The translations under genes and the position numbers were made by a program. Positions 9,993 through 20,071 of a DNA stretch of 64,000 nt are shown piece by piece (position 1 is the first letter of the stretch; every line of letters starts with the position of its first letter). The notes under the pieces are model-generated. The model saw only the letters and a list, made by a program, of their open reading frames with translations. It was not told the origin of the DNA and ran no database searches. Source of the stretch: Moraxellaceae bacterium (lineage in GTDB: Bacteria > Pseudomonadota > Gammaproteobacteria > Pseudomonadales > Moraxellaceae); contig JAUXVU010000023.1 of NCBI GenBank assembly GCA_030680295.1, forward strand, positions 496,001 to 560,000, in the 5' to 3' direction.

Positions 9993-11075
9993 CTAGCGCA
10001 GTTTTAGCGTGGCCAAACCGACCAACACCAACATGAAACTGATAATCCAAAAGCGCACCACGACCCGTGTTTCTGGCCAACCTTTCAATTCAAAATGGTG
10101 GTGAATCGGTGCCATGCGGAAAATGCGTTTGCCGGTCAATTTGAAGCTGGCGACTTGCAACATCACGGAAATGGTTTCCATGACAAACACACCGCACATA
10201 ATGAATAAGACGATTTCTTGACGAACGATAACGGCAATGGTGCCCAGTACGGCGCCTAACGATAAGGCGCCAACATCACCCATAAAAACTTGTGCGGGAT
10301 AGGCGTTAAACCAGAGAAACCCAAGGCCGGCACCAATAATGGCGCCACATATAATAATTAGCTCACCAGTGCCAACCACAAATGGAATTTGCAAATAGGT
10401 GGCGAATTTTATGTTGCCGGTGACATAAGCAAAAATGGCCAGCGCACCCGCAACCATGACCGTTGGCATAATCGCCAGACCATCTAGGCCATCGGTTAAG
10501 TTAACCGCATTGCTAGCGCCAACAATAACGAAGTAGCTTAAGACAATATAAAACAGACCTAGCGGGATAATGATGTCTTTAAAAAATGGAACAATCAGGC
10601 TGGTTTCAATTGGCGTTTTTGCGGTGAAATAAAGCACTACCGCGGCACCAATACCTGCAACTGATTGCCAAAAGTATTTCCAGCGGCTAGGCAAGCCACG
10701 CGGATTCCGCTCAACCACTTTGCGATAGTCATCAACCCAACCAACCATGCCAAACACGGCCATGACCGCGAGCACAATCCAGATGTAGAGATTGTCTAAA
10801 CGCGCCCAGAACAAAGTACTGACTAAGATCGTAGCTAAGATCAGCGCCCCACCCATGGTTGGCGTACCAGTTTTCACCAAGTGTGTTTGTGGCCCATCAT
10901 CACGAATAGCCTGACCAAACTTCATCGCACGCAGGCGCTCAATCATCCATGGCCCCCACCACAAAGACAGGGTAAATGCCGTGGCAATGCTCAGCATGAA
11001 TCGGAACGTAAGATAATTAAACACGCCAAAGCCACGATAATGTGGCGCTAATAAATCAGTCAGCCAAACTAGCAT
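9993..11075 (-). CDS. mraY: Phospho-MurNAc-pentapeptide transferase
   Basis: MraY is the ten-helix inner-membrane enzyme that moves phospho-MurNAc-pentapeptide onto undecaprenyl phosphate to form lipid I. The 360 residues show the DDYRK catalytic aspartates, [13 protein letters not shown], the [11 protein letters not shown] motif and the [13 protein letters not shown] histidine motif typical of the enzyme. The start overlaps the murF stop by seven bases. Confidence 0.98.
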   Translation of the reverse strand: MLVWLTDLLAPHYRGFGVFNYLTFRFMLSIATAFTLSLWWGPWMIERLRAMKFGQAIRDDGPQTHLVKTGTPTMGGALILATILVSTLFWARLDNLYIWIVLAVMAVFGMVGWVDDYRKVVERNPRGLPSRWKYFWQSVAGIGAAVVLYFTAKTPIETSLIVPFFKDIIIPLGLFYIVLSYFVIVGASNAVNLTDGLDGLAIMPTVMVAGALAIFAYVTGNIKFATYLQIPFVVGTGELIIICGAIIGAGLGFLWFNAYPAQVFMGDVGALSLGAVLGTIAVIVRQEIVLFIMCGVFVMETISVMLQVASFKLTGKRIFRMAPIHHHFELKGWPETRVVVRFWIISFMLVLVGLATLKLR

Positions 11076-12430
11076 GTTGTCTCTCCTGCCGACTGTGTTA
11101 GCCCTTGCACAACATGCTCCATACGCGCACTGCGTGAGCCTTTAACCAACACGGACACCACTCCTTGCAGCTCTTTTTCAAGGCTTTGTAATAGCGCCTG
11201 ATGGTCTGGAAATAACTGTGCCTGAGGGCCATAACCCGCTTGATAATCCGCAGCGTGTTTACCGGTGGCATAAAGCGCGTTTATTTTTTTCATATTGGCA
11301 TACGCTCCGATGTCCTGATGTATTTCTGCAGCAGTGGCACCTAACTCCGCCATGTCGCCTAATACCAACACTTTGCGACCTGGCATATCGGCTAACAAAT
11401 CGATAGCTGCACGCATGGCATTAGGGCTAGCGTTATAAGTGTCATCAACAAGGTATTGGTCTGGCTGCAGGCAATGTAGAACTGTGCGCCCTGCTACTGG
11501 CTTGCAACGTTCCAAGCCCTGCTTGATGTTAGCCATACTAATTCCGCAAGCATGAGCAAGACTGGCTGCCGCCAAGGCATTCGCTACTTGGTGACGCCCT
11601 AAAACTTGCAAGCTGATAGCGGCCTGCTGGTCTCCAATATGCATAATGAAGGACCATGTTGGCAGGCTTTGCGACTCAATATTGGTTGCGTAAACATCAG
11701 CCATACCCTGCTGAGAGAACGTCAATACACGATGTGGTGCAGCTTGTTGGCGACAGTAGTCAGCAAAGTCATCATCGGCATTAATTACTGCTATACCGTC
11801 TGCGACCAAGCCTTGATAAATCTCAGACTTTGCTTTCGCAATACCTTCGCGACTGCCAAAGCCTTCCAAGTGCGCCGTACCAACATTAGTGATCACTGCT
11901 GCATGAGGGGCAACCAAAAGACTGGTGTAGGCAATCTCACCCACATGATTTGCACCGAGCTCGATCACAGCAAACTGATGCTCTTCACGAAGACGCAACA
12001 ACGTCAATGGCACACCAATATCGTTGTTAAGATTGCCTTTTGTAGCCAGTGTGGACGACTGAGTGGCGAAAATGCTCGCTATCATTTCTTTTACCGATGT
12101 CTTGCCGGCACTACCGGTAATGGCCACTCGCTTTAGCTGAGCAAAACGTGCACGCCACGCAGCAGCAACTTGGCCTAAGGCACGATGGCTATCGTCAACA
12201 ACGACTTGCGCAATACTCAGCTGTGGATTTACTCGTGTGACAATGGCGGCAATCGCACCTTTTTCAACGGCGGTTATAACAAACTCATTGGCGTCAAAAT
12301 TAGGGCCAGATAAGGCAATAAATAAATCGCCCACTTGCAGGCTGCGGGTATCTGTCGAAAAGCTAGACACATCACAATCCAAACCGATGAGCTCACCACC
12401 AACGACATAAGCTAATTCTGATAACTTCAT
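11069..12430 (-). CDS. murF: UDP-MurNAc-tripeptide D-alanyl-D-alanine ligase
   Basis: MurF adds the D-Ala-D-Ala dipeptide made by DdlB, completing the cytoplasmic pentapeptide. The 453-residue protein has an N-terminal domain with STDTRSL, the ATP loop GSAGKTS at 106-112, the [10 protein letters not shown] motif, and the C-terminal region [15 protein letters not shown] and [11 protein letters not shown] typical of MurF. It overlaps murE by four bases and is in turn overlapped by mraY. Confidence 0.97.
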   Translation of the reverse strand: MKLSELAYVVGGELIGLDCDVSSFSTDTRSLQVGDLFIALSGPNFDANEFVITAVEKGAIAAIVTRVNPQLSIAQVVVDDSHRALGQVAAAWRARFAQLKRVAITGSAGKTSVKEMIASIFATQSSTLATKGNLNNDIGVPLTLLRLREEHQFAVIELGANHVGEIAYTSLLVAPHAAVITNVGTAHLEGFGSREGIAKAKSEIYQGLVADGIAVINADDDFADYCRQQAAPHRVLTFSQQGMADVYATNIESQSLPTWSFIMHIGDQQAAISLQVLGRHQVANALAAASLAHACGISMANIKQGLERCKPVAGRTVLHCLQPDQYLVDDTYNASPNAMRAAIDLLADMPGRKVLVLGDMAELGATAAEIHQDIGAYANMKKINALYATGKHAADYQAGYGPQAQLFPDHQALLQSLEKELQGVVSVLVKGSRSARMEHVVQGLTQSAGETTC

Positions 12431-13902
12431 ACGGTGGCCTCCAGTGCTAAGGCCTTTCGTACCTGCTCAACATCACTAAAGGGGTAACGCACGCCCTGAA
12501 CTTCTTGATAGGTTTCATGGCCTTTGCCAGCAATTAATACCAAGTCATTTTTTTGTGCCTGCGACAACGCCCAATGAATAGCGTGTGCACGATCAGCAAT
12601 AACATGCAACTCAGCTTGTTGAGCCATGCCTGACACCACATGCGCCAAAATTGATTCCGGCGCTTCTTCGCGAGGATTGTCCGTGGTCACAACAACAACA
12701 TCGGCAAGCTCATCTGCAATTCGGCCCATCTCTGGTCGCTTGCCGGTATCTCGTCCGCCACCACAACCAAACACACACCATAAGCGTCCACGCGTATGCT
12801 CACGTGCTGCTTGCAGGGCATGCAGCAACGCGTCAGGCGTATGGGCATAATCAATCACGGCTAAAGCACTGTTCATGGCACGTAGACATTGCATACGACC
12901 GGTAACGGCAGGCACTTGCGCAATAGCCGCTAAGGCATCTACCAGCGCCACATTAATGCTTAATAAACCACCCAATACCGCCAGCAAATTACTGGCGTTA
13001 AAGCGACCTAATAACGGACTCACTAAACGGCCAGCACCCTGAGGTGTGGCCACATCCATTGCTATTCCATCAAGCGACAGGCTTAAGTTTGTTGCCGTGA
13101 TATCAGCCTGAGTGGCGGCATCTAGGCTATAGCGCCAGCACACCACACGAGGGGCCAGTTGCTGTGCATAAACGTCACCCTGAGGATCATCCGCATTAAT
13201 CACTGCATAGCGCAGACTAGGCCAGCTAAATAACAGTCCCTTTGCCTGCGCATAAGACGCCATATCACCGTGATAATCCAAGTGGTCGCGCGTTAAGTTG
13301 GTGAAGATGGCGGTATGAATTTCAGTGCCATTCATACGCCCTTGCAGCAACCCATGAGAGCTTGCTTCCATAGCGACTGTTGATAAACCTTGATCACGAA
13401 AATTGGCCAATAGGCTTTGCAGCTGGATGGGGTCTGGTGTGGTAAAAACAGAAGCGTTCAATTGGCCTACTCGACCATTACCTAGCGTACCAATCACACC
13501 TGTTGGACGTGCTAAAACCTCACAGGCGCCGGCCAACAGATTTGCAATGCTGGTTTTACCATTAGTACCTGTGACGGCTAGCACCGTCATTGCTGCCGAT
13601 GGGTCAGCCAGTTGCTTCGCTGCCAAGTGCCCGAGTTGCTGAGCGAGTTGGTCAACCACAATCACTGGCGCACCTGCGATGATCTGGTCTTCAAGCCAAT
13701 CGCCACCACGGTCTGCAAATACAGCAACAGCACCTGCTGAAATCGCCGTTTTAATTGCTGTACGTGCATCATGTTGCAAACCTTGCAGCGCGACAAAAGC
13801 ACAACCGGACTGTACTTTACGCGAGTCAGTTACCAACATCTCAACATTAATGTTGGCAAACTCATTTGCCACCGCTGGCCAAAGTTGGGCTAAATGAGTC
13901 AT
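12427..13902 (-). CDS. murE: UDP-MurNAc-L-Ala-D-Glu--meso-diaminopimelate ligase
   Basis: MurE adds the third stem-peptide residue. The 491-residue protein has the ATP loop GTNGKTS at 112-118, EASSHGLLQGRMNG, the TNLTRDHLDYHG motif and, at 408-411, the DNPR motif that marks meso-diaminopimelate rather than lysine as substrate. This fits a Gram-negative wall. Both ends overlap neighbours by four bases (ftsI upstream, murF downstream). Confidence 0.98.
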   Translation of the reverse strand: MTHLAQLWPAVANEFANINVEMLVTDSRKVQSGCAFVALQGLQHDARTAIKTAISAGAVAVFADRGGDWLEDQIIAGAPVIVVDQLAQQLGHLAAKQLADPSAAMTVLAVTGTNGKTSIANLLAGACEVLARPTGVIGTLGNGRVGQLNASVFTTPDPIQLQSLLANFRDQGLSTVAMEASSHGLLQGRMNGTEIHTAIFTNLTRDHLDYHGDMASYAQAKGLLFSWPSLRYAVINADDPQGDVYAQQLAPRVVCWRYSLDAATQADITATNLSLSLDGIAMDVATPQGAGRLVSPLLGRFNASNLLAVLGGLLSINVALVDALAAIAQVPAVTGRMQCLRAMNSALAVIDYAHTPDALLHALQAAREHTRGRLWCVFGCGGGRDTGKRPEMGRIADELADVVVVTTDNPREEAPESILAHVVSGMAQQAELHVIADRAHAIHWALSQAQKNDLVLIAGKGHETYQEVQGVRYPFSDVEQVRKALALEATV

Positions 13903-15647
13903 CTTAGCCCTCCTGGATTAACCGTCACCATCGTTGAGGGATGCGGCAAACGAATTTGCTCAGCCATGCGCTCTGCACTGCGATCAGGATCAATATTCAT
14001 GAGTCGCAGCGTTTCAGACATCACACGTGAAAATACAGGCGCCGCTGCAACACCGCCGTAATAGCCACCCGTACGCGGATTATCAATAACAACCACAGTG
14101 ACTACTTTTGGGGCGCTCACAGGCGCTAAGCCAACAAACGTAGACATATACTGATCGCGGGCATAACTACCACCACTGGCCTTATGCGCTGTGCCTGTTT
14201 TGCCTGCAACGCGATAGCCGGGCACTGCTGCACGCATGGCAGTACCTTCTTTACTGATCACACTTTCCAGCATTGGAATCAAGCTTCGTGCAATAGACTC
14301 ATCTACGACACGCTCACCAGCGATGGGACCTTCGACTTTCAGGAAACTCACGGGGCGACGAATGCCACCACTAGCAACAATGGCATAGGCCTGAGCCATT
14401 TGCAGCGCAGTAACGGTCATGCCATAGCCATAAGACATGGTAGCCACTTCCACCGGATTCCAACGTTCTGGCGGCTGTAAAATACCCGCACTTTCACCAG
14501 GAAAGCCGCTATTGGTGCGAGCGCCAAACCCCAAACGGTAATGCAATAAAGGCAAGGTATTACGAGGCAATGCCATAGCAATCTGTGCCGAGGCAACGTT
14601 ACTAGACTTGCTCAACAAAGTTGCTAAATCCATCATGCCGTAATTGTTGTGGTCACGAATGGTTTTATTGACCACGCGCATATTGCCGGGATTAGTATCA
14701 AATAAGCTACGAGAGGTGTACTTGCCGCTCTCAAGTGCAGCAATAACCGTAAAGGTTTTGACCGTGGAACCCGGCTCAAACATATCAGTCACTGCACGAT
14801 TGCGAAGTGCGCTATTCGTTAATGTAGAACGGTTATTGGGGTTGTAAGCAGGCATATTAACCATTGCCAACACTTCACCAGTTTCCACATCAAGCGATAC
14901 CAACACACCAGCGCTAGCATTATGTTCACTTACGCCTCGTGCCAGTTCACGAAACGCCGCATATTGCACGCGTGCATCAATACTTAAATGTACGTCTTGT
15001 CCGGGGCGCGCAGCCTTTAATAAGGCAACATCTTTTACACGATTTCCCAAACGATCTTTAACCACACGCTTACTGCCGGGTTGGCCAGCAAGAGTGTCAT
15101 TTAAAGCAAGCTCCAAGCCTTCGCGACCCATATCTTCAAGATCGGTAAAACCAATGATGTGAGCAGTGGCATCGGCCTCTGGATAAAAGCGACGATATTC
15201 CTGCAAGCCATACACACCAGGAAAACGCTTAACCAAAACCTCTTCGGCCTTAGCGGGGGCCATATGACGTTGCAGGTAAATAAATTGCTTAGTTTGATTA
15301 TTTCGCACACGTTTTTTTAGCGCCGCAGGCGACATAGCAATGTGCTTAGCCAAGACATCTAAGTCGACATTTGCTGCCAATGCCTCACGTGGGTTCATCC
15401 ATAACGTGATCACCGGTGTACTAACCGCCAACGGTGTGCCATTACGGTCACGAATAACCCCGCGCATGGCCATAATTGGCTCAGTACGCAAAATGCGCGC
15501 ATCCCCTTGGCGCTGCAAAAACTCTTGGTCTATAACCATCAAGTAACCTGCGCGCGCAGCCAGCACAGCAAAGACACTGACAATGCAGATCATGACAACC
15601 CAGTGACGGCCTTGATAAGGCAGGGATGGCGTGGTCTTATTGCTCAT
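13899..15647 (-). CDS. ftsI: Septal peptidoglycan transpeptidase FtsI (PBP3)
   Basis: FtsI cross-links septal peptidoglycan together with FtsW. The 582 residues contain a short cytoplasmic tail, one membrane segment (about 16-38), the class B PBP dimerisation/pedestal region, and a transpeptidase domain with the active-site serine in STVK (Ser294), SSN at 348-350 and KTGT near residue 480. The length matches PBP3 of Pseudomonas and Escherichia. Target of beta-lactams such as aztreonam (known for the family). Confidence 0.97.
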   Translation of the reverse strand: MSNKTTPSLPYQGRHWVVMICIVSVFAVLAARAGYLMVIDQEFLQRQGDARILRTEPIMAMRGVIRDRNGTPLAVSTPVITLWMNPREALAANVDLDVLAKHIAMSPAALKKRVRNNQTKQFIYLQRHMAPAKAEEVLVKRFPGVYGLQEYRRFYPEADATAHIIGFTDLEDMGREGLELALNDTLAGQPGSKRVVKDRLGNRVKDVALLKAARPGQDVHLSIDARVQYAAFRELARGVSEHNASAGVLVSLDVETGEVLAMVNMPAYNPNNRSTLTNSALRNRAVTDMFEPGSTVKTFTVIAALESGKYTSRSLFDTNPGNMRVVNKTIRDHNNYGMMDLATLLSKSSNVASAQIAMALPRNTLPLLHYRLGFGARTNSGFPGESAGILQPPERWNPVEVATMSYGYGMTVTALQMAQAYAIVASGGIRRPVSFLKVEGPIAGERVVDESIARSLIPMLESVISKEGTAMRAAVPGYRVAGKTGTAHKASGGSYARDQYMSTFVGLAPVSAPKVVTVVVIDNPRTGGYYGGVAAAPVFSRVMSETLRLMNIDPDRSAERMAEQIRLPHPSTMVTVNPGGLR

Positions 15648-15955
15648 GGCCGCACCATCATGATGTCGTGTGGCGCAGGATTACGCATACCAAGCTCATC
15701 TGCAGCAATTTTACCGACGCGCGCGTAGGCACCCCAAGCCTGTTGCTCTAGCAACAACTGCCCCCACTCCACTTCTAAATTGTCACGCTCAACTTGCAGC
15801 ACCTGTAACTGGTGCAAATATTGACGAGACTTATGCACACTGTAGGTCACTGCAATTGCAGCCGCGATCAAGGCTGCTAAGACACCAACGCGCTGCCAAT
15901 AATCAACCTGCACTAACTGCCGGCGCAGTGCGCTCAAACGGCTATGCCACATCAT
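15644..15955 (-). CDS. ftsL: Cell division protein FtsL
   Basis: FtsL is a small bitopic protein that forms the FtsQLB complex and activates FtsWI. The 103 residues have a short N-terminal cytoplasmic part, one membrane helix (about 22-40) and a leucine-zipper-like coiled coil (about 42-75). Sequence is poorly conserved, as in the family; the call rests on size, topology and position between rsmH and ftsI. ATG at 15955 overlaps the rsmH stop as ATGA; a second ATG follows directly. Confidence 0.92.
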   Translation of the reverse strand: MMWHSRLSALRRQLVQVDYWQRVGVLAALIAAAIAVTYSVHKSRQYLHQLQVLQVERDNLEVEWGQLLLEQQAWGAYARVGKIAADELGMRNPAPHDIMMVRP

Positions 15956-16893
15956 GATGTCACCGCCAAGCGTTCAGCCACACGCAGGCGTGAACTACGT
16001 GCACGCACATTGTTTTGCACTTCGTTTTCACTGGGCACGACAGGCTTGCCCACACGCTTTAATAGCGGCCGCATTTGTGATTGCGTTACTGGCAGACCAG
16101 CAGGAAAGTCATCACCTTTGCAGTGCTTTTCAATAAAGCGCTTCACCATACGATCTTCAAGCGAATGAAAGCTGATAACCGCCAAACGCCCCGTCGGGGC
16201 CAGCACATGCAAACTTTGATCAAGAAAGTCGCGTAAGTCATCAAGCTCGCGATTTAAGGCAATACGGATCGCTTGAAAACTGCGCGTGGCAGGATGTTTG
16301 TGTTTTTCCCACGCAGGATGTGCGGCGGCTACGATGTCAGCCAACACTTTTGTGGTGTCAATGGCGCGAGTGGCACGCGCATTAACAATGGCCTTGGCAA
16401 TGCGTCGTGCATAACGCTCTTCACCATAACCATGCAGTACATCGGCCAGATCACTTTCGCTAATATCTTTTAACCACTGTGTAGCGGTGACACCACGCGT
16501 GGTGTCCATACGCATATCCAATGGACCGTCATTCATAAAGCTAAAGCCGCGCTCAGCATCATCTAACTGCGGCGAAGACACACCCAAGTCCGCCATCACC
16601 CCGGCCACCTGACCTGACAGCCCGTTGGCATCGCAGTACTGACCTAGCCTAGCAAATGAGTCGTGAACAATACTAAAGCGTGAATCGCTTTGCGCTAATG
16701 CATGAGCTTCTGCAATGGCGAGAGGATCTTTATCAAAACCAATCAGGCGCGCGTTCGAATCTAGTTTTGCCAATAAAGCACGCGCATGCCCACCACGTCC
16801 AAACGTAGCATCAACATAGACACCCTGAAGATCCGTTATGACAGCAGAAACTGTTTCATCGAGGAGAACAGAGATGTGAGCTGGCGTTGTCAT
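15952..16893 (-). CDS. rsmH: 16S rRNA (cytosine1402-N4)-methyltransferase
   Basis: RsmH (MraW) methylates N4 of C1402 in 16S rRNA; RsmI, encoded about 1.2 kb away on the same strand, modifies the 2'-O of the same nucleotide. The 313 residues show HISVLLDETV at the N terminus, the SAM-binding loop DATFGRGGHARALL, GVMADLGVSSPQLDDAERGF and the C-terminal SFHSLEDRMVKRF. It is separated from mraZ by two bases. Confidence 0.98.
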   Translation of the reverse strand: MTTPAHISVLLDETVSAVITDLQGVYVDATFGRGGHARALLAKLDSNARLIGFDKDPLAIAEAHALAQSDSRFSIVHDSFARLGQYCDANGLSGQVAGVMADLGVSSPQLDDAERGFSFMNDGPLDMRMDTTRGVTATQWLKDISESDLADVLHGYGEERYARRIAKAIVNARATRAIDTTKVLADIVAAAHPAWEKHKHPATRSFQAIRIALNRELDDLRDFLDQSLHVLAPTGRLAVISFHSLEDRMVKRFIEKHCKGDDFPAGLPVTQSQMRPLLKRVGKPVVPSENEVQNNVRARSSRLRVAERLAVTS

Positions 16894-16895
16894 GA

Positions 16896-17351
16896 TTAAA
16901 GCGCCAGATCATCAATGGCTTGAGCAAGCTCTGCCGCACTAAAGTCAGCATCCAACAACTGTGCCTGCATAGCATCCCATGCTGACTTCTGCCAGATCTC
17001 ACATTTTTTACCTTGGCCAGTTAAAACGACATGCTTTTCTAGCTTAGCAAACTGACGCAATTCTGGGCTGATCAGAAAACGCCCAGTGGCATCCAATGAA
17101 ACCTCAGTGGCATAACCTAAAATACGGCGCTTTAGCATAGCAATCGCAGGGTTAGCGCCAGGCAGGGCATTAAATCGAGCTTCGATAGCTTCCCACTCAG
17201 GCAAGGGGTACAGCGTTAGGCATGATTCACGTAAATCAACAGTCAATACAAAACGTCCTTGGCAATCGGCGATCACACGGTCGTGATAGCGCGCTGGCAA
17301 GCCAACACGCCCCTTCACATCCATGGTTAACTCGTCGTAGCCGCGAAACAT
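16896..17351 (-). CDS. mraZ: Transcriptional regulator MraZ
   Basis: MraZ is a ring-shaped DNA-binding protein with two AbrB-like swapped-hairpin domains that represses its own dcw promoter in Escherichia. The 151 residues start MFRGYDELTMDVKGRVGLPA; the second domain contains EVSLDATGRFLISPELR. An ATG twelve codons upstream is less likely because the family begins at MFRG and AAGGGGA lies ahead of this one. First gene of the cluster; a promoter and G-rich repeats lie just upstream. Confidence 0.97.
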   Translation of the reverse strand: MFRGYDELTMDVKGRVGLPARYHDRVIADCQGRFVLTVDLRESCLTLYPLPEWEAIEARFNALPGANPAIAMLKRRILGYATEVSLDATGRFLISPELRQFAKLEKHVVLTGQGKKCEIWQKSAWDAMQAQLLDADFSAAELAQAIDDLAL

Positions 17352-17391
17352 ATGCAGAAATCCCCTTTGTCTGGGCAAAATAAACAATATT

Positions 17392-17422
17392 CACCACAAA
17401 ACCACACTTTTACCCACCACAC
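17392..17422 (-). promoter_or_regulatory. Probable MraZ operator: G-rich direct repeats in the mraZ leader
   Basis: Read on the minus strand, this stretch holds repeated GTGTGG / TGGTGGG / TTGTGG elements, starting at the expected transcript start. MraZ is known to bind short TGGG repeats near its own promoter. The spacing here (8-15 bases) is not exactly the regular ten-base phasing of Escherichia, so the call is an inference from position and composition. Confidence 0.5.
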
Positions 17423-17427
17423 TGCGA

Positions 17428-17456
17428 AATATAGAGAGCTGACTGTTTAACGTCAA
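17428..17456 (-). promoter_or_regulatory. Sigma-70 promoter of the mra/dcw cluster
   Basis: On the minus strand a -35 element TTGACG (17456-17451) and a -10 element TATATT (17433-17428) are separated by exactly 17 bases. Start of transcription would fall near 17421, about 70 bases before the mraZ start codon and at the edge of the G-rich repeats. Confidence 0.75.
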
Positions 17457-17541
17457 GGTGATGCAATGGTGGTTATAAGAGGAGATTATATTATATATTT
17501 CAATAACTTAAACAGAAACGCAAAAGACCAAACCAACTGCA

Positions 17542-17610
17542 TCAAGTCATATAAATCAATGACTTGAGATGACATCCTAACAAACAATCTAGAACCGAAC
17601 TTCTTCTAGA
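17542..17610. repeat. Two inverted repeats between mraZ promoter and rnpB
   Basis: The 17457-17656 stretch holds no gene. It is A/T-rich and contains two inverted repeats: 17542-17567 (arms TCAAGTCAT/ATGACTTGA, 8-base loop) and 17588-17610 (arms TCTAGAA/TTCTAGA, 9-base loop). Both lie downstream of the rnpB 3' end and could help end or process that RNA, though neither has a good T tract on the minus strand. Confidence 0.4.
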
Positions 17611-17656
17611 ATTTTTAGTTATAAGCAGCAAAGTCATACAACTCATGAACATTAAG

Positions 17657-18093
<437 letters not shown>

Positions 18094-18099
18094 GCGCGC

Positions 18100-18128
18100 A
18101 GCTTACGAGGCAAATGCACTTAACTCAA
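18100..18128 (-). promoter_or_regulatory. rnpB promoter
   Basis: On the minus strand TTGAGT (18128-18123) and TAAGCT (18105-18100) are 17 bases apart, and the predicted start seven bases after the -10 box coincides with the first base of RNase P helix P1. The -35 box overlaps the rsmI stop codon. The GC-rich bases after the -10 box resemble a stringent discriminator. Confidence 0.65.
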
Positions 18129-18994
18129 GCATCGCCGCGCTTTATTTCCAGTTCCGCCTTAATTTGCATCGCCATGTCATAGAGCGCATTACGTTTTAGA
18201 TCAAAGATATCTGCCGTCATCGCAGTCGCTTGCCGTAGCGGCAACTCTTTCACTAAAACCTGTAATACCGCCTCAGCACTCAACAGCTTCTGGTCACCTA
18301 CTGCACGCTCAGGCGCACCAGCCACCACTAACACAATTTCACCACGCTGCTGATTACTGTCTGCCTGCACCCAAGCCGACAACTCACCTAAGGCATCACG
18401 TTTGATCGTCTCAAATGTTTTGGTGATTTCACGCGCCATGGTTGCTACACGAGCCTCACCAAACACCACCACCATATCCACTAAGGTTTCTACAATACGA
18501 TGCGGCGCCTCATAAAAGATTAGTGATGCTGACACTTGTGCCAGATCACGTAAACGAGCCTGCCTAGCCGCTGACTTAGCCGGCAAAAAACCTTCAAAGA
18601 AAAAACGATCCGAAGCAATGCCAGCTGCACTAAGCGCAGCTATTGCCGCGCACGCACCAGGTACAGGACTGACCACAATTTTGGCATCATGCGCTGCCGC
18701 AATCAGGCGATAGCCGGGATCGCTTATTAACGGTGTACCTGCATCTGAAATAAGCGCAACAGACTCCCCTGCCTGCAAACGCGCAATTAATGCGGGCACT
18801 CGCTCTGCCTCATTATGGTCATGCAGTGCTAACAATGGGCGCTGCAGGCCGTAATGCTGGAACAAACGGCCACTGCAACGAGTATCTTCCGCTGCCACCA
18901 CATCAACCGACGCCAAGACCGCCAGTGCCCGCGCACTGATATCGTCTAAGTTGCCAATCGGCACAGCGACCACATGCAAAACCCCAGCAGACAT
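18125..18994 (-). CDS. rsmI: 16S rRNA (cytidine1402-2'-O)-methyltransferase
   Basis: RsmI is a tetrapyrrole-methylase-fold SAM enzyme that methylates the 2'-O of C1402. Product 289 residues starting MSAGVLHVVAVPIGNLDD; motifs include AEDTRCSGRL, the ISDAGTPLISDPGYRL loop and FYEAPHRIVETL. Two in-frame ATGs upstream (19012, 19042) are less likely; GAGAAAG precedes the chosen start. It is divergent from yraN; in Escherichia and Pseudomonas lpoA normally stands between them. Confidence 0.95.
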   Translation of the reverse strand: MSAGVLHVVAVPIGNLDDISARALAVLASVDVVAAEDTRCSGRLFQHYGLQRPLLALHDHNEAERVPALIARLQAGESVALISDAGTPLISDPGYRLIAAAHDAKIVVSPVPGACAAIAALSAAGIASDRFFFEGFLPAKSAARQARLRDLAQVSASLIFYEAPHRIVETLVDMVVVFGEARVATMAREITKTFETIKRDALGELSAWVQADSNQQRGEIVLVVAGAPERAVGDQKLLSAEAVLQVLVKELPLRQATAMTADIFDLKRNALYDMAMQIKAELEIKRGDA

Positions 18995-19076
18995 AACTTT
19001 CTCTTTATTCATTTTTGTGTGGCAAAAAACCACCGCAATCACTAAACCAATTATGCCCCATCATGGATAAGTTCAC

Positions 19077-19460
19077 ATGACTACAAATCACAAGCTGTCA
19101 CTAAAAGCCGGCTCACCTACTCAACAAAAAGGGCGTCATGCAGAAGTACTGGCTTGGCGACACTTACAACAACATGGCCATAATTTAGTGGCACATAACT
19201 ACCATTGCCGGCTTGGTGAGGTGGACTTAATCACTGTAGCAAACCAAATCTTGATATTTACCGAGGTGCGCTGGCGAGCGTCAGAGCACTATGGCGGTGC
19301 AACAGGCAGCATAACTCCTGCTAAGATACAGCGCATTCGCTTAGCAGCTCGCTTTTTCCTGAGCTGTAATCCGCAGTGGCGACACTGCGCTATGCGTTTT
19401 GATGTCATCGCATTTACTGGCTCAGACGCTAAAGTAAGATGGATACAAGGCGCTTTTTAA
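19077..19460 (+). CDS. yraN: UPF0102 family endonuclease-like protein YraN
   Basis: A 127-residue member of the YraN/UPF0102 family, which has a Holliday-junction-resolvase-like (restriction endonuclease) fold; the physiological role is not established. Visible are the conserved N-terminal GRHAEVLAWRHLQQHGHNLVAHNY, here split as GRHAEVLAW and HNYHCRLGEVDLI, and FTEVRWR, which correspond to the D-E-K type catalytic core. It starts the plus-strand trio yraN-diaA-dolP and lies 82 bases from divergent rsmI. Confidence 0.9.
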   Translation: MTTNHKLSLKAGSPTQQKGRHAEVLAWRHLQQHGHNLVAHNYHCRLGEVDLITVANQILIFTEVRWRASEHYGGATGSITPAKIQRIRLAARFFLSCNPQWRHCAMRFDVIAFTGSDAKVRWIQGAF

Positions 19461-19477
19461 GACACGAGACTTAAGCT

Positions 19478-20071
19478 ATGCAACAACGCATTGTGCAAAT
19501 GTGCCAAGACAGCATCGCGATGCTGTCAGAACTAGCCGAATATCATAGTGACGATATTGCACGTGCAGCCCAAATGATGGTGAACGCCTTAGTTAATGAA
19601 AACAGGCTGATTTGCTGCGGTAACGGTGCGTCTGGCGCTAACGTTCAGTCTTTTGTCAGCAAGTTGCTAAATCGATTTGAGCATGAGCGACCTGCGCTGC
19701 CAGCTATTGCGCTAGCGCCAGACAGCATTACCTTAAGTGCACTTGCTCAAGACAATCGCCTCACGGAATCGTTTTCTAGGCCACTACTGGCAATTGCTCA
19801 ACCAAACGATGTCGTTGTTGTTCTGTCTGCATCGGCTAATGCCGAGAATATTAAATCCGTCATTAAGGCTGCGCATGAGCGTAACTGCAACGTCATCGCA
19901 TTAACTGGTGCATCCGGTGGCGAAGTCGCCAGACTGCTCAACGAAAATGATATCCTTTTGTCCATCCCTGAAAATCGCGCTTATCGCGTTCACGAAGCGC
20001 AACTCTTTATCCTACATTGCTGTTGCGCGCTTATTGATTCATCACTTTTTGGAGAACTTGAATATGCATAA
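19478..20071 (+). CDS. diaA: SIS-domain protein, DnaA initiator-associating factor DiaA-like
   Basis: A 197-residue SIS (sugar isomerase) domain protein. In Escherichia the gene at this position is diaA, whose tetramer binds DnaA and promotes ordered initiation of replication; it is related to phosphoheptose isomerase GmhA. Visible SIS features are ICCGNGASGANVQSF near residues 45-59, VVVLSASANAENI and VIALTGASGG. The synteny (yraN before, dolP after) favours DiaA over GmhA, but sugar isomerase activity cannot be excluded. Overlaps dolP by eight bases. Confidence 0.85.
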   Translation: MQQRIVQMCQDSIAMLSELAEYHSDDIARAAQMMVNALVNENRLICCGNGASGANVQSFVSKLLNRFEHERPALPAIALAPDSITLSALAQDNRLTESFSRPLLAIAQPNDVVVVLSASANAENIKSVIKAAHERNCNVIALTGASGGEVARLLNENDILLSIPENRAYRVHEAQLFILHCCCALIDSSLFGELEYA

